Shown here piece by piece: positions 48,732 to 56,604 of a stretch of 64,000 nt of DNA. Location: the NCBI RefSeq assembly GCF_024363565.1, contig NZ_JAJEKE010000002.1, forward strand, positions 372,001 through 436,000. Reading direction: 5' to 3'. The notes below the pieces were generated by a model that saw only the letters and a program-made list of their open reading frames with translations, was not told the DNA's origin and did no database searches. The position numbers and the translations under genes were made by a program. Source of the stretch: Lutispora saccharofermentans (lineage in GTDB: Bacteria; Bacillota; Clostridia; Lutisporales; Lutisporaceae). Every line of letters starts with the position of its first letter. Within the stretch, counting starts at the first letter, position 1.

Positions 48732-50996
48732 ATGGATGATTTTAAAGTCGTGGGCAAGTCACATCCGAGGCTTGAATCTGCAGCGAAGGTTACAGGTCAA
48801 GCAAAATATGTAGATGATTATGTCCTGCCTCATATGGTGTATGGCATGATCTTGAGAAGCCCTTATGCCCACGCCAGAGTGAAAAGCATTGATAAAACCA
48901 GGGCGGAAAAGGTTCCTGGAGTGCTGAAGGTGCTTCTTCCTGAGGATATGCCGGACAAGCTGTTCAACTGTTCAGGCAATCCTCCCTCTCCCTTATTGAT
49001 AGAGGATGAAAGGATATTAACGGATCACCCGTTGTACATGGGAGATCGGATAGCTGCAGTCGCTGCAGTTACAAAAGAAGCATGCAGAGAAGCCCTGGAT
49101 GAATTGATTATAGAATATGAGGAGCTGCCTGCATTATTTGATGTTGATGATGCTTTGAAAGAAGATGCGCCGCTGCTGCATCCGGAAATAAGCGGCAGCA
49201 ATGTCGTGAAAAAGATAGAAGCTGAGCAAGGGGATGTAGATAAAGGCTTTGAAGAATCGGACTATGTTTTTGAAGATACATATTATACACCTATGATACA
49301 AAATGTTTCTATGGAGCCGAATAGCTGCATCTGCGATTATACCTTTGAAGGGAAGCTGAACATAATTAGCACTTCCCAAACCCCTTTTCAAGAAAGACGA
49401 GTATTGGCAAAGCTAATGGGCATGGCTGAAAACGATGTAAGGATAACGAAGCCTATGATGGGAGGCGGCTTTGGCGAGAGGCAGCAGCTGCACAACCAGC
49501 ATGTAGGTGCCATACTCTCAAAGTCTGTCGGAAGGCCCGTTAAGATTATAAATACGAGAGAAGAACAAATGTATGCTTCGGTGGTAAGACATAGTGCAAG
49601 GATAACCCTGAAGATAGGTGTATCAAAGGATGGCTATATCAAGGCATTAAAGGCCAAAGCCTATTATAATACGGGAGCATATACGACCCATGGGCCGACA
49701 GTAGTCGCGGCAGGGAGCAGAAAGGTGAACTACAGGATACCCAACTATCTCTTCGAGGGCTACTGTGTCTATACTAATTCACCCGTGAGCGGAGCGGTAA
49801 GGGGATATGGAAATCCTCAGATGACCTTTGCACGAGAAGTGATGCTCAATACAATAGCGAAAAAGCTGAATATGGACCCTATAGAATTCAAAATGAAAAA
49901 TCATGTGAGGGTCGGAGATAAGCTTCCGGCCGCATCAGCCCCTCTTCTCAGCTGTGCTGTTGAAGAATGCTTAAATAAAGGGGAAGAAATAAGAAGGAGA
50001 ATAGACGAAGAAGAGGCGAGGAATAGCTCAAACAATGATACTGACATAAAAGAAGCTTGGGGCACGGCTTTTTGCTGCCATACCTCCGGACCATCCTCAA
50101 AGGAAGGCATGAGCTCCAGTGTGGTATTGATAAATGATGACGGTACGGCCAATTTGCTTATGGGCTCTGCCGATATAGGGCAGGGAAGCGAGACCATACT
50201 TGGCCAAATCGCGGCAGAAGGGCTGGGGATTGACCTTAAGGATATAACCATAACAGCTGCCGATACTAAATTCACTCCATATGATACAGGTACCTTTGCC
50301 AGCAGCCAGACATACGTGGGGGGCAACGCTGTATTTCTGGCTGTTAAGGATGCAAGGGAAAGAATAATGAAGGCATTGGCGAGAATATATGAAACTGTTG
50401 GAGATGATATCGTATTTGAGAATGGCAGATTTGTTGTCAAGAGCCCTGATAAAAATTGTGAGTTAACTTTTAAAGAAGCTGTATCAAAGGTAACCTTTGG
50501 GCAAAAAGGGGTGATCATAACCGGAAGCTCCAGCTATAAAGCTGAGGAGGCCCCGCCGCCTTTTGCGATTTGTTGGGCTAAGGTCGCTGTTGATATGATT
50601 ACGGGCAGTGTTCAACTAAAGCATATAATCGAAGCAGTGGACGTGGGCAAAGCAATAAATCCCGAGTTTGTGGAAGGGCAGGTACAGGGCGGGGTAAGCA
50701 TGGGCATAGGCTATGCTATGATGGAACAGATCGAAATTGATAAAAAGACCAAAAAAGTCCTATCCTCAGACCTTATCAATTATGAAGTTCCTCTAACCCT
50801 TGACATGCCGGAAATCCATGTGTATATTGCCGACGGATATGAACCTACCGGACCCTTTGGAGCCAAGAGCGTGGGAGAATTGGCCACTGTTCCGGTTGCT
50901 GCGGCAATAGCAATTGCGATATCCAATGCTGCCGGGGAAGAAATAAAGAAGATCCCTATAACTCACTCATACATTGCCAAAGGCTTGAGAGCATAA
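48732..50996 (+). CDS. Molybdenum hydroxylase, molybdopterin-binding subunit 3
   Basis: From ATG 48732 (TTGGAGG upstream, one base after the previous stop) 754 residues. Key loops: KPMMGGGFGERQQ, SGAVRGYGNPQ, DIGQGSETILGQI and the catalytic glutamate in GPFGAKSVGELA. All canonical residues are present. Because its FAD partner carries a [4Fe-4S]-type insert, this protein may be the catalytic subunit of a reductase of the 4-hydroxybenzoyl-CoA reductase kind rather than an oxidase. Substrate not readable. Confidence 0.93.
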   Translation: MDDFKVVGKSHPRLESAAKVTGQAKYVDDYVLPHMVYGMILRSPYAHARVKSIDKTRAEKVPGVLKVLLPEDMPDKLFNCSGNPPSPLLIEDERILTDHPLYMGDRIAAVAAVTKEACREALDELIIEYEELPALFDVDDALKEDAPLLHPEISGSNVVKKIEAEQGDVDKGFEESDYVFEDTYYTPMIQNVSMEPNSCICDYTFEGKLNIISTSQTPFQERRVLAKLMGMAENDVRITKPMMGGGFGERQQLHNQHVGAILSKSVGRPVKIINTREEQMYASVVRHSARITLKIGVSKDGYIKALKAKAYYNTGAYTTHGPTVVAAGSRKVNYRIPNYLFEGYCVYTNSPVSGAVRGYGNPQMTFAREVMLNTIAKKLNMDPIEFKMKNHVRVGDKLPAASAPLLSCAVEECLNKGEEIRRRIDEEEARNSSNNDTDIKEAWGTAFCCHTSGPSSKEGMSSSVVLINDDGTANLLMGSADIGQGSETILGQIAAEGLGIDLKDITITAADTKFTPYDTGTFASSQTYVGGNAVFLAVKDARERIMKALARIYETVGDDIVFENGRFVVKSPDKNCELTFKEAVSKVTFGQKGVIITGSSSYKAEEAPPPFAICWAKVAVDMITGSVQLKHIIEAVDVGKAINPEFVEGQVQGGVSMGIGYAMMEQIEIDKKTKKVLSSDLINYEVPLTLDMPEIHVYIADGYEPTGPFGAKSVGELATVPVAAAIAIAISNAAGEEIKKIPITHSYIAKGLRA

Positions 50997-51026
50997 AAAA
51001 CATAAAACAACAGAGGTGATCCTATT

Positions 51027-52025
51027 ATGATAAAATCCGGTTTTGAATATCTTGTTCCTGAATCCCTTTCCGATGCTTATGATTTCAAAAAAAAGCATGA
51101 AGAAGCTGCTTACATTGGGGGAGGGACAGATTATATACCTTTATTGAAGTACGATCTGAAAAAACCTGAGACGATTATAAGTCTGGGAAAAATAATGGAA
51201 TTAAAAAAGATAGAAGCGGATGAAAAAGGGATGTTTATAGGTTCGATGGTTACCTTGGAAGAGATCCATGAAAACAGATTTGTCATAGATTCCTTTCAAT
51301 CATTGGCACGGGCTGCCCAAAGTGTTGCTTCTCCGCAGATACGAAACATGGGAACTATAGGAGGCAATATACTTCAAGATAGGAGATGCATGTATTTCAA
51401 TCAATCGGAAGATTGGAGGAGCAATCTGGCATCATGCTTTAAAATAGGCGGGAGCATATGTCATCAAGCTCCTAAATCCGAGGTTTGCAGGGCGTTATAT
51501 TATTCGGATATAGCTCCTGTGCTGTTGAGCCTGGATGCCGAAGCAGAAATTTATGACGGAGAATTGATAAGAATGCCTGTCAGCCATCTTATCAAAAGCC
51601 ATATTGAAAGAAACGGAAGGATAAAAACCAATGATTTTATTTTAAAGGGCTTTTATATTCCTTATTTACCTGAAGACTCCTGGGCGAAATTTGGGAAATA
51701 CAGCTTAAGGGCTTCAATAGACTTCCCTGCTATGAATATAGCAGCCAGATATTCTAAGCGTGAAGAGAGTTGTATTGTCAGGATAATAGCAGGAGCCGTA
51801 TCCCCTGTTCCAATAGAATTGAATGATATTGAGAGCATGATAGTCAACCATCTTGATAAGCTGGAAGAATATAAGAAGGATATCGTTGAAGGTGCACTTT
51901 CGGAACTGACAAAAAAAAGCTGTCTGATAAGAGAAACTGGGATATCCATAAATGCAAAAAGGAATGCTTTTAAAAATATTTTACGAATGACAGATGGTTT
52001 AATTTCTGCGATCATAAAAAAATAA
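51027..52025 (+). CDS. FAD subunit with extra four-cysteine [4Fe-4S] loop (HcrB-like)
   Basis: 332 residues, longer than the other two FAD subunits. FAD loops: AYIGGGTDYIPLLKYD (about 28-43) and GTIGGNILQDRR (109-120). Directly after the second loop comes an insert with Cys121, Cys137, Cys145 and Cys154, in RRCMYFNQ, ASCFKIGG, SICHQAP and SEVCRALYYSD. As I recall, the beta subunit of 4-hydroxybenzoyl-CoA reductase has Cys122, 138, 146 and 155 holding a [4Fe-4S] cluster, the same spacing. Such a cluster lets ferredoxin drive a reductive dehydroxylation. Last gene of the ModE-box operon. Confidence 0.9.
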   Translation: MIKSGFEYLVPESLSDAYDFKKKHEEAAYIGGGTDYIPLLKYDLKKPETIISLGKIMELKKIEADEKGMFIGSMVTLEEIHENRFVIDSFQSLARAAQSVASPQIRNMGTIGGNILQDRRCMYFNQSEDWRSNLASCFKIGGSICHQAPKSEVCRALYYSDIAPVLLSLDAEAEIYDGELIRMPVSHLIKSHIERNGRIKTNDFILKGFYIPYLPEDSWAKFGKYSLRASIDFPAMNIAARYSKREESCIVRIIAGAVSPVPIELNDIESMIVNHLDKLEEYKKDIVEGALSELTKKSCLIRETGISINAKRNAFKNILRMTDGLISAIIKK

Positions 52026-52053
52026 TTGATGCCGTTTAAAGGTTTACAAAGTT

Positions 52054-52082
52054 TTGACATTGCGTTATACTTTTGTTAGTAT
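52054..52082 (+). promoter_or_regulatory. Promoter of the NTPase-methyltransferase-ABC operon
   Basis: TTGACA (52054-52059), 17 bases, TAGTAT (52077-52082). The ModE-type box overlaps the spacer and the -10 box. Confidence 0.75.
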
Positions 52083-52086
52083 AACG
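52063..52086. promoter_or_regulatory. ModE-type box 2
   Basis: CGTTAT-N12-ATAACG, extended to GCGTTATAC/GTATAACGC arms (52062-52087). It covers the -10 region, the classic position for repression. Confidence 0.85.
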
Positions 52087-52112
52087 CAGCATTATTTGAC
52101 TCAGGAGGATAA

Positions 52113-52649
52113 ATGTTGAAGAACATATTTTTAACGGGCAGCATACATATCGGCAAAACTACAGCATTGAATGCTTATTTAAGCAGCTTTAGGGGAACTG
52201 TTGGAGGATTCAGCACATTTCGCATGACCCATGACGATAAGGTTATCGGTTTTTCAATGAAGCCTTTAAATGCCAGGGGTACTGTCATGCCCGCATATAT
52301 TGCAAGACAGGATGAAAAAGGCAACTGGATACCTATGCCGGATACCTTCAATGATATGGGTGTCCATATATTAAAAAAAGCTTTAGAGGATAAGGTTGAT
52401 CTTATCATAATGGATGAATTAGGTTTTTTTGAGGAACATGCCTATCCCTTTCAGAAAGCGGTCTTTGAATGCTTGGACTCGCACATACCTGTATTGGGAG
52501 TTATTAAAACAGTATCATCAGGCTTCTTAAATGATTTAAGGAAAAGAAAAGATATACAAATACTTGAAATGACAAAAGAAAACAGGGATGAAATACCGAA
52601 TAAAATTTTAAAATTGTTAGGATATGACGGATATGTTTGTGTGGAATGA
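52113..52649 (+). CDS. THEP1-like nucleoside-triphosphatase
   Basis: 178 residues, with AGGAGG before the start. Walker A is TGSIHIGKTTALNAYL (about 8-23), Walker B is VDLIIMDELGFFE. The family (NTPase_1/THEP1) hydrolyses NTPs and often sits next to molybdenum-hydroxylase and related cluster genes; its job there is not established. Under a ModE box with an importer, a role in metal or cofactor delivery is a fair guess. It overlaps the methyltransferase gene. Confidence 0.85.
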   Translation: MLKNIFLTGSIHIGKTTALNAYLSSFRGTVGGFSTFRMTHDDKVIGFSMKPLNARGTVMPAYIARQDEKGNWIPMPDTFNDMGVHILKKALEDKVDLIIMDELGFFEEHAYPFQKAVFECLDSHIPVLGVIKTVSSGFLNDLRKRKDIQILEMTKENRDEIPNKILKLLGYDGYVCVE

Positions 52650-53388
52650 ATATAAAATAAAATGGTTTGAGAAGGCAGCCTATTTGACGGATTTCTATGA
52701 AGGCATAGCGGAAAAGTGCGATGAGAGAGGCCTTGTAAACAAGAACTCGGATGTATTGGATGTGGGATGCGGCTTAGGCTATCTGTCCATGGCCTTATCC
52801 CCTTATGTAAACTCTGTTACGTCTTTGGATATCAGTGAAGAAGCCATTGGATTCCTGAATAAAAAATGCGATGAAAAAAAGATGAGCAATATAAAGCCTA
52901 TAGCCTGCGATTGGAAAAAACACAAGCCGGAAAAAATATATGATGCAGTTTTTATATGCTATTGCGGCGGCTTTGGCACAGAGGAATTTTTTAAATTGGC
53001 CGGGCTTAGCAGTAAGTATGTAGTAGGTATTATCCCTAATAGCTCATTTGGAGATAATTTTGGCATAAACCGGTTTTTTGAGCCGGTTAAGACCTATACG
53101 AGGAGAGAAAACTTAAACAGCGTATCTAACTTTTTTGAACAAAACAATATCATATTTGGCAATATTGAGCATAACTGCGAATTTGGCCAGCCTATGGACA
53201 GCATGGAAGAATACAAAAGCTTTATGGAGCATTACTTTGATATAAAAGATGATGCTTTGTTGAAAAAGCATTCTGAAGCTTGTCTGAAGAAAAAAGGAAA
53301 GGCCTACTATCTTCCTAATATTAAACGCAGCAATATAATAATAGTCGAAAACGGCTTATGCTCTGGCAATCATAAAGCTTTTCAGTGA
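52624..53388 (+). CDS. Class I SAM-dependent methyltransferase
   Basis: 254 residues from ATG 52624 (ATG 52633 also possible), overlapping the NTPase end by 26 bases. SAM-binding motif I is SDVLDVGCGLGYLSMAL (about 40-56), then SLDISEEAIGFLNKKC as motif Post I, and the acidic VFICYCGGFG segment. Similar methyltransferases occur in clostridial clusters with FecCD-type transporters. It may make or change a metallophore or cofactor, which is inference from position only. Confidence 0.85.
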   Translation: MTDMFVWNEYKIKWFEKAAYLTDFYEGIAEKCDERGLVNKNSDVLDVGCGLGYLSMALSPYVNSVTSLDISEEAIGFLNKKCDEKKMSNIKPIACDWKKHKPEKIYDAVFICYCGGFGTEEFFKLAGLSSKYVVGIIPNSSFGDNFGINRFFEPVKTYTRRENLNSVSNFFEQNNIIFGNIEHNCEFGQPMDSMEEYKSFMEHYFDIKDDALLKKHSEACLKKKGKAYYLPNIKRSNIIIVENGLCSGNHKAFQ

Positions 53389-53409
53389 AAATGGCTAAAG
53401 GAGTATAGT

Positions 53410-54423
53410 ATGTTGGATGAAGCTTATAAAAGGAAAAAATACTTTCTGATACTCATACCTATCATAATTTTTATAGTGTCTATAATCCTTGGAAGATACC
53501 CTATGAGCTTGAGCGACATAGGGGATGTGCTTGGAAACAAACTACTCGACCTGAATAAGCCTGTTGACGAGGGATTGGAAACTGTTATTTTCCAAGTCCG
53601 CCTGCCGAGGATTACAGCAGCATTTTTAGTCGGAGGCGCATTAGCAGCTTCAGGTGCTGCATATCAAGGCATGTTCAGAAACCCGCTGATATCCCCTGAT
53701 ATACTTGGAGCTTCTGCAGGTGCAAGCTTTGGGGCATGCATAGGGATTTTGTTTTCCTGGTCAATTGCAGCTATACAGCTTTCTGCATTTATATTTGGCT
53801 TAATATCGGTTTTTATTACTTATGTCATAAGCAAAAGCATAAGAGGAAGGGATGCCACCCTTATGCTTGTATTGACAGGTATTTTGGTAGGAACCGTTTT
53901 CTCATCATTAGTTTCATTGACCAAGTTTGTTGCAGATCCTTATGGAAAGCTCCCGGAGATAACCTTTTGGCTTATGGGAAGCCTGGCTGCCGTAAAAGAC
54001 ACAGATGTCTATATGCTCTTGCCTTGCTTTATTATTGGGATAGTGCCTCTTTACCTGCTGAGATGGAAGCTTAATGTACTCTCCTTCGGAGAAGAGGCCC
54101 AAGCCATGGGCGTGAATGTAAACAGATTGAGGATGATCGTGATCATCTGTGCAACTTTAATGACAAGCTCATGCATCGCGATAAGCGGATTAATAGGCTG
54201 GATAGGCCTTGTGATACCTCATCTTGCAAGAGCTGTTGCAGGCCCTGACTATAAGAAGCTTCTGCCTTATGCTGTCGTAACCGGAGGAACATTCCTGCTT
54301 ATTATTGATGATATAGCAAGATGCGCAAGCTCTCTTGAGGTTCCTCTCGGTATATTGACCTCAATCATGGGTGCACCGTTTTTTATTTACCTTTTGATGT
54401 ATTCAAGGAGGGGATGGAATTGA
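53410..54423 (+). CDS. FecCD-type ABC transporter permease
   Basis: 337 residues, with AAAGGAG before the ATG. About nine or ten membrane helices. Hallmarks: QVRLPRITAAFLVGGALAAS, GMFRNPLISPDILGASAGAS and the coupling region SGLIGWIGLVIPHLARAVAG. Proteins of this kind import iron-siderophores, haem, cobalamin and, in the MolBCA system of Haemophilus, molybdate or tungstate. The ModE-type box at the operon start favours molybdate/tungstate. It overlaps the ATPase gene by 10 bases. Confidence 0.94.
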   Translation: MLDEAYKRKKYFLILIPIIIFIVSIILGRYPMSLSDIGDVLGNKLLDLNKPVDEGLETVIFQVRLPRITAAFLVGGALAASGAAYQGMFRNPLISPDILGASAGASFGACIGILFSWSIAAIQLSAFIFGLISVFITYVISKSIRGRDATLMLVLTGILVGTVFSSLVSLTKFVADPYGKLPEITFWLMGSLAAVKDTDVYMLLPCFIIGIVPLYLLRWKLNVLSFGEEAQAMGVNVNRLRMIVIICATLMTSSCIAISGLIGWIGLVIPHLARAVAGPDYKKLLPYAVVTGGTFLLIIDDIARCASSLEVPLGILTSIMGAPFFIYLLMYSRRGWN

Positions 54424-55211
54424 AGCTCGAAATAAGAGATTTGACCTTCGGCTATGGCAAGAAGGCTGTGGGGCACGACCTGAGCATCGATGTCGGCGAA
54501 GGCCAGTCTTTATGTATTTTAGGATCAAATGGAGTAGGCAAAACAACGCTTTTAAAAACAATATTAGGCATATTGAAGCCTATGGAGGGAGAAGTACTGA
54601 TCGATGGCATAAGCACCAGGGGATGGTCGCCTGCAGAATTCGGCAAAGCCATAGCCTATGTGCCGCAGCAGCATATTCCGCCTTTTCCTTTCTCTGTTTT
54701 GGATGTAGTGTTGATGGGAAGAACAGTACATATGAGCACTTTCGGGATGCCTAAAAAGCAAGACAGAGATATAGCTTGTGATATTTTAAAGAAAATGGGA
54801 ATAGATGATCTGAAAGACAAATCCTATACGGAGATCAGCGGAGGGGAAAGGCAGATGGTATTGATCTCCAGGGCCCTGGCCCAGAAGCCTCAGATACTTA
54901 TATTGGATGAGCCCACATCGAATCTTGACTTCGGTAATCAGGCAAGGGTGCTTGAATATATTATAAAGCTGGTAGAAGAGGGGTTGACTGTGGTGATGAC
55001 ATCTCACCGGCCGGAGCATGCTCTGGCTGCTGCATCTAAGGTTGTTCTGATGAAGGGAGGGGATGCAATAGATTACGGATCGCCGGAGAATGTGATCACC
55101 GAAGAAAGCATGAAAAGCCTTTACGGCATAGACGTGGTGATGGTGGATGCAGACATGCCCGATAGGAGAAAAGCAAAGCTGTGCATACCTCTTATGAATT
55201 CTTATAACTAG
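54414..55211 (+). CDS. ABC transporter ATP-binding protein (MolC-like)
   Basis: 265 residues. Walker A LGSNGVGKTTLLKTIL, Q-loop in AYVPQQHIPPF, signature ISGGERQMVLI, Walker B ILILDEPTSNLD and the switch His in MTSHRP. It is of the FepC/BtuD type that partners FecCD permeases. ATG 54414 has AGGAGGG upstream. It powers uptake together with the permease and the following binding protein. Confidence 0.95.
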   Translation: MELKLEIRDLTFGYGKKAVGHDLSIDVGEGQSLCILGSNGVGKTTLLKTILGILKPMEGEVLIDGISTRGWSPAEFGKAIAYVPQQHIPPFPFSVLDVVLMGRTVHMSTFGMPKKQDRDIACDILKKMGIDDLKDKSYTEISGGERQMVLISRALAQKPQILILDEPTSNLDFGNQARVLEYIIKLVEEGLTVVMTSHRPEHALAAASKVVLMKGGDAIDYGSPENVITEESMKSLYGIDVVMVDADMPDRRKAKLCIPLMNSYN

Positions 55212-55225
55212 AAAGGAGAAGAAGA

Positions 55226-56314
55226 ATGAATAAAAAATCAATCAAAGCATTATCCTTATTGATCGCATTTACACTTATATTCTCTGCTATTACAGTCAAT
55301 GCATCTAAAGCTGAAAATCAAACCCGAACCATAGTTGATATGGCGGGAAGAAAGGTAGCTGTTCCTGAAGCAGTAAACAAAGTATATTCAATGGGTCCTT
55401 CAGGCACTATACTTTTATACACTCTGTGCCCCGATAAGATAGTGGGAGTTAATTATGAGTTTACCCCAAGGGAGCTGAAATTCGTACCGTACAAATACAA
55501 AAAATTGCCTGTCCTTGGAGGCTGGTTCGGCAAAAACAATACCGGCAATATCGAGGAGATACTGAAGGCCAAGCCTGATTTTATATTGTCATATGGCACT
55601 ATCGATAAAACCGCGATCTCTACTGTGGAGAAGATCCAAAAACAACTTAGCATACCTATTGTGATGGTCGATTCCAACCTTGAAAAGTCCTATAAGGCCT
55701 ATGAATTTGTAGGCGACATTGTAAATGAGAAGGAAAGAGCAAAGGTTTTAGCTGATTATTCAAAAGCGATAATCAATGAAGTTAAAGAAAAGGCCGGTAA
55801 GCTGCCACAAAAAAAGGTAAGGATATACTACGCCGAAGGGGCTGAAGGCTTGCAGACTGAAGGAAGAAATTCCATAAGAACGCTGGTTTCCGATATGGTA
55901 GGCGGCCTGAACGTAGCGGGAATAAGCACCACAACGGATTATGGCAAGAGCCCTGTATCCATTGAGAATGTATTGGCCTGGGGTCCTGAAGTGATACTTG
56001 TAGGGTCAGATCCAAGCGGCGAGCATAAAGTTCAGAGCAAGATAATGAATGACAAAAGATGGGCAGGAATAAAAGCGGTAAAGAATAAGAAAGTCTATGA
56101 AATCCCCCATGGCCCCTTTAATTGGTATGACAGGCCCGATTCAGTCAACAGGCTTATCGGCCTGAAATGGATGGGAAATCTATTTTACCCTGATGTATTC
56201 GACTATGATATGAAAAAAGAAGCGAAGAAATTCTACAAAGAGTTCTACCATATCGATTTGACGGATGAACAATTGAAGGACTTGCTGGGGAACGCATATA
56301 ACCCTATAAGATAA
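55226..56314 (+). CDS. ABC substrate-binding protein (MolA/FecB-like)
   Basis: 362 residues, with AAAGGAG before the ATG and a signal peptide (hydrophobic to about residue 26). It starts with TIVDMAGRKVAVPEAVNKVY, typical of type III (helical-backbone) binding proteins, and ends with HGPFNWYDRPDSVNRLIGLK then WMGNLFYPDVFDY, a form frequent in clostridial MolA-like proteins. The mature N-terminus has no lipobox Cys, so membrane attachment is unclear. By the ModE-type box its ligand is probably molybdate or tungstate, perhaps bound to a carrier. A relic of a related gene lies at 62880-62935. Confidence 0.9.
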   Translation: MNKKSIKALSLLIAFTLIFSAITVNASKAENQTRTIVDMAGRKVAVPEAVNKVYSMGPSGTILLYTLCPDKIVGVNYEFTPRELKFVPYKYKKLPVLGGWFGKNNTGNIEEILKAKPDFILSYGTIDKTAISTVEKIQKQLSIPIVMVDSNLEKSYKAYEFVGDIVNEKERAKVLADYSKAIINEVKEKAGKLPQKKVRIYYAEGAEGLQTEGRNSIRTLVSDMVGGLNVAGISTTTDYGKSPVSIENVLAWGPEVILVGSDPSGEHKVQSKIMNDKRWAGIKAVKNKKVYEIPHGPFNWYDRPDSVNRLIGLKWMGNLFYPDVFDYDMKKEAKKFYKEFYHIDLTDEQLKDLLGNAYNPIR

Positions 56315-56604
56315 CTTTGCAGTATTAAAAAGCAAAAATGGCAAATCACTTCTGGCTTTTTAATATCCATGGTAGCTTTTCTTGGGTTCATAGTGGGATA
56401 AATAAACTATTATAAATCTATTATAGCGTAAACTGGGGAACCGCCTGATACCGAGCTGTATGATAAGTGTTGTGAGAGTGAGGTAGGTGAGCTGATCACC
56501 TACCTCACTCGATTTTTGAAGTAATCCTATTTTGTATTCCTCGCCCTGTTTATTGTCTTCCTCATATTACCTTATGCTGTCCGCATAAATGTAGAACAGA
56601 TAGC
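56315..56604. other. Intergenic between convergent genes
   Basis: Contains a scrap (AAAAAGCAAAAATGGCAAAT then CACTTCTGGCTTTTTAAT, about 56328-56365) that resembles the terminator at 62936-62983, and the strong terminator at 56476-56517. No gene. Confidence 0.5.
56476..56517. terminator. Strong terminator hairpin
   Basis: GAGTGAGGTAGGTGA and TCACCTACCTCACTC pair perfectly over 15 bases around GCTGA, followed by GATTTTT on the plus strand. It ends the ABC-transporter operon and shields the opposing surface-protein gene. Confidence 0.88.

Noticed and set aside
37213..50996. Selenocysteine codons in the hydroxylase genes
   Set aside because: Some purine hydroxylases carry selenium, but no in-frame TGA interrupts any of the nine subunit genes.
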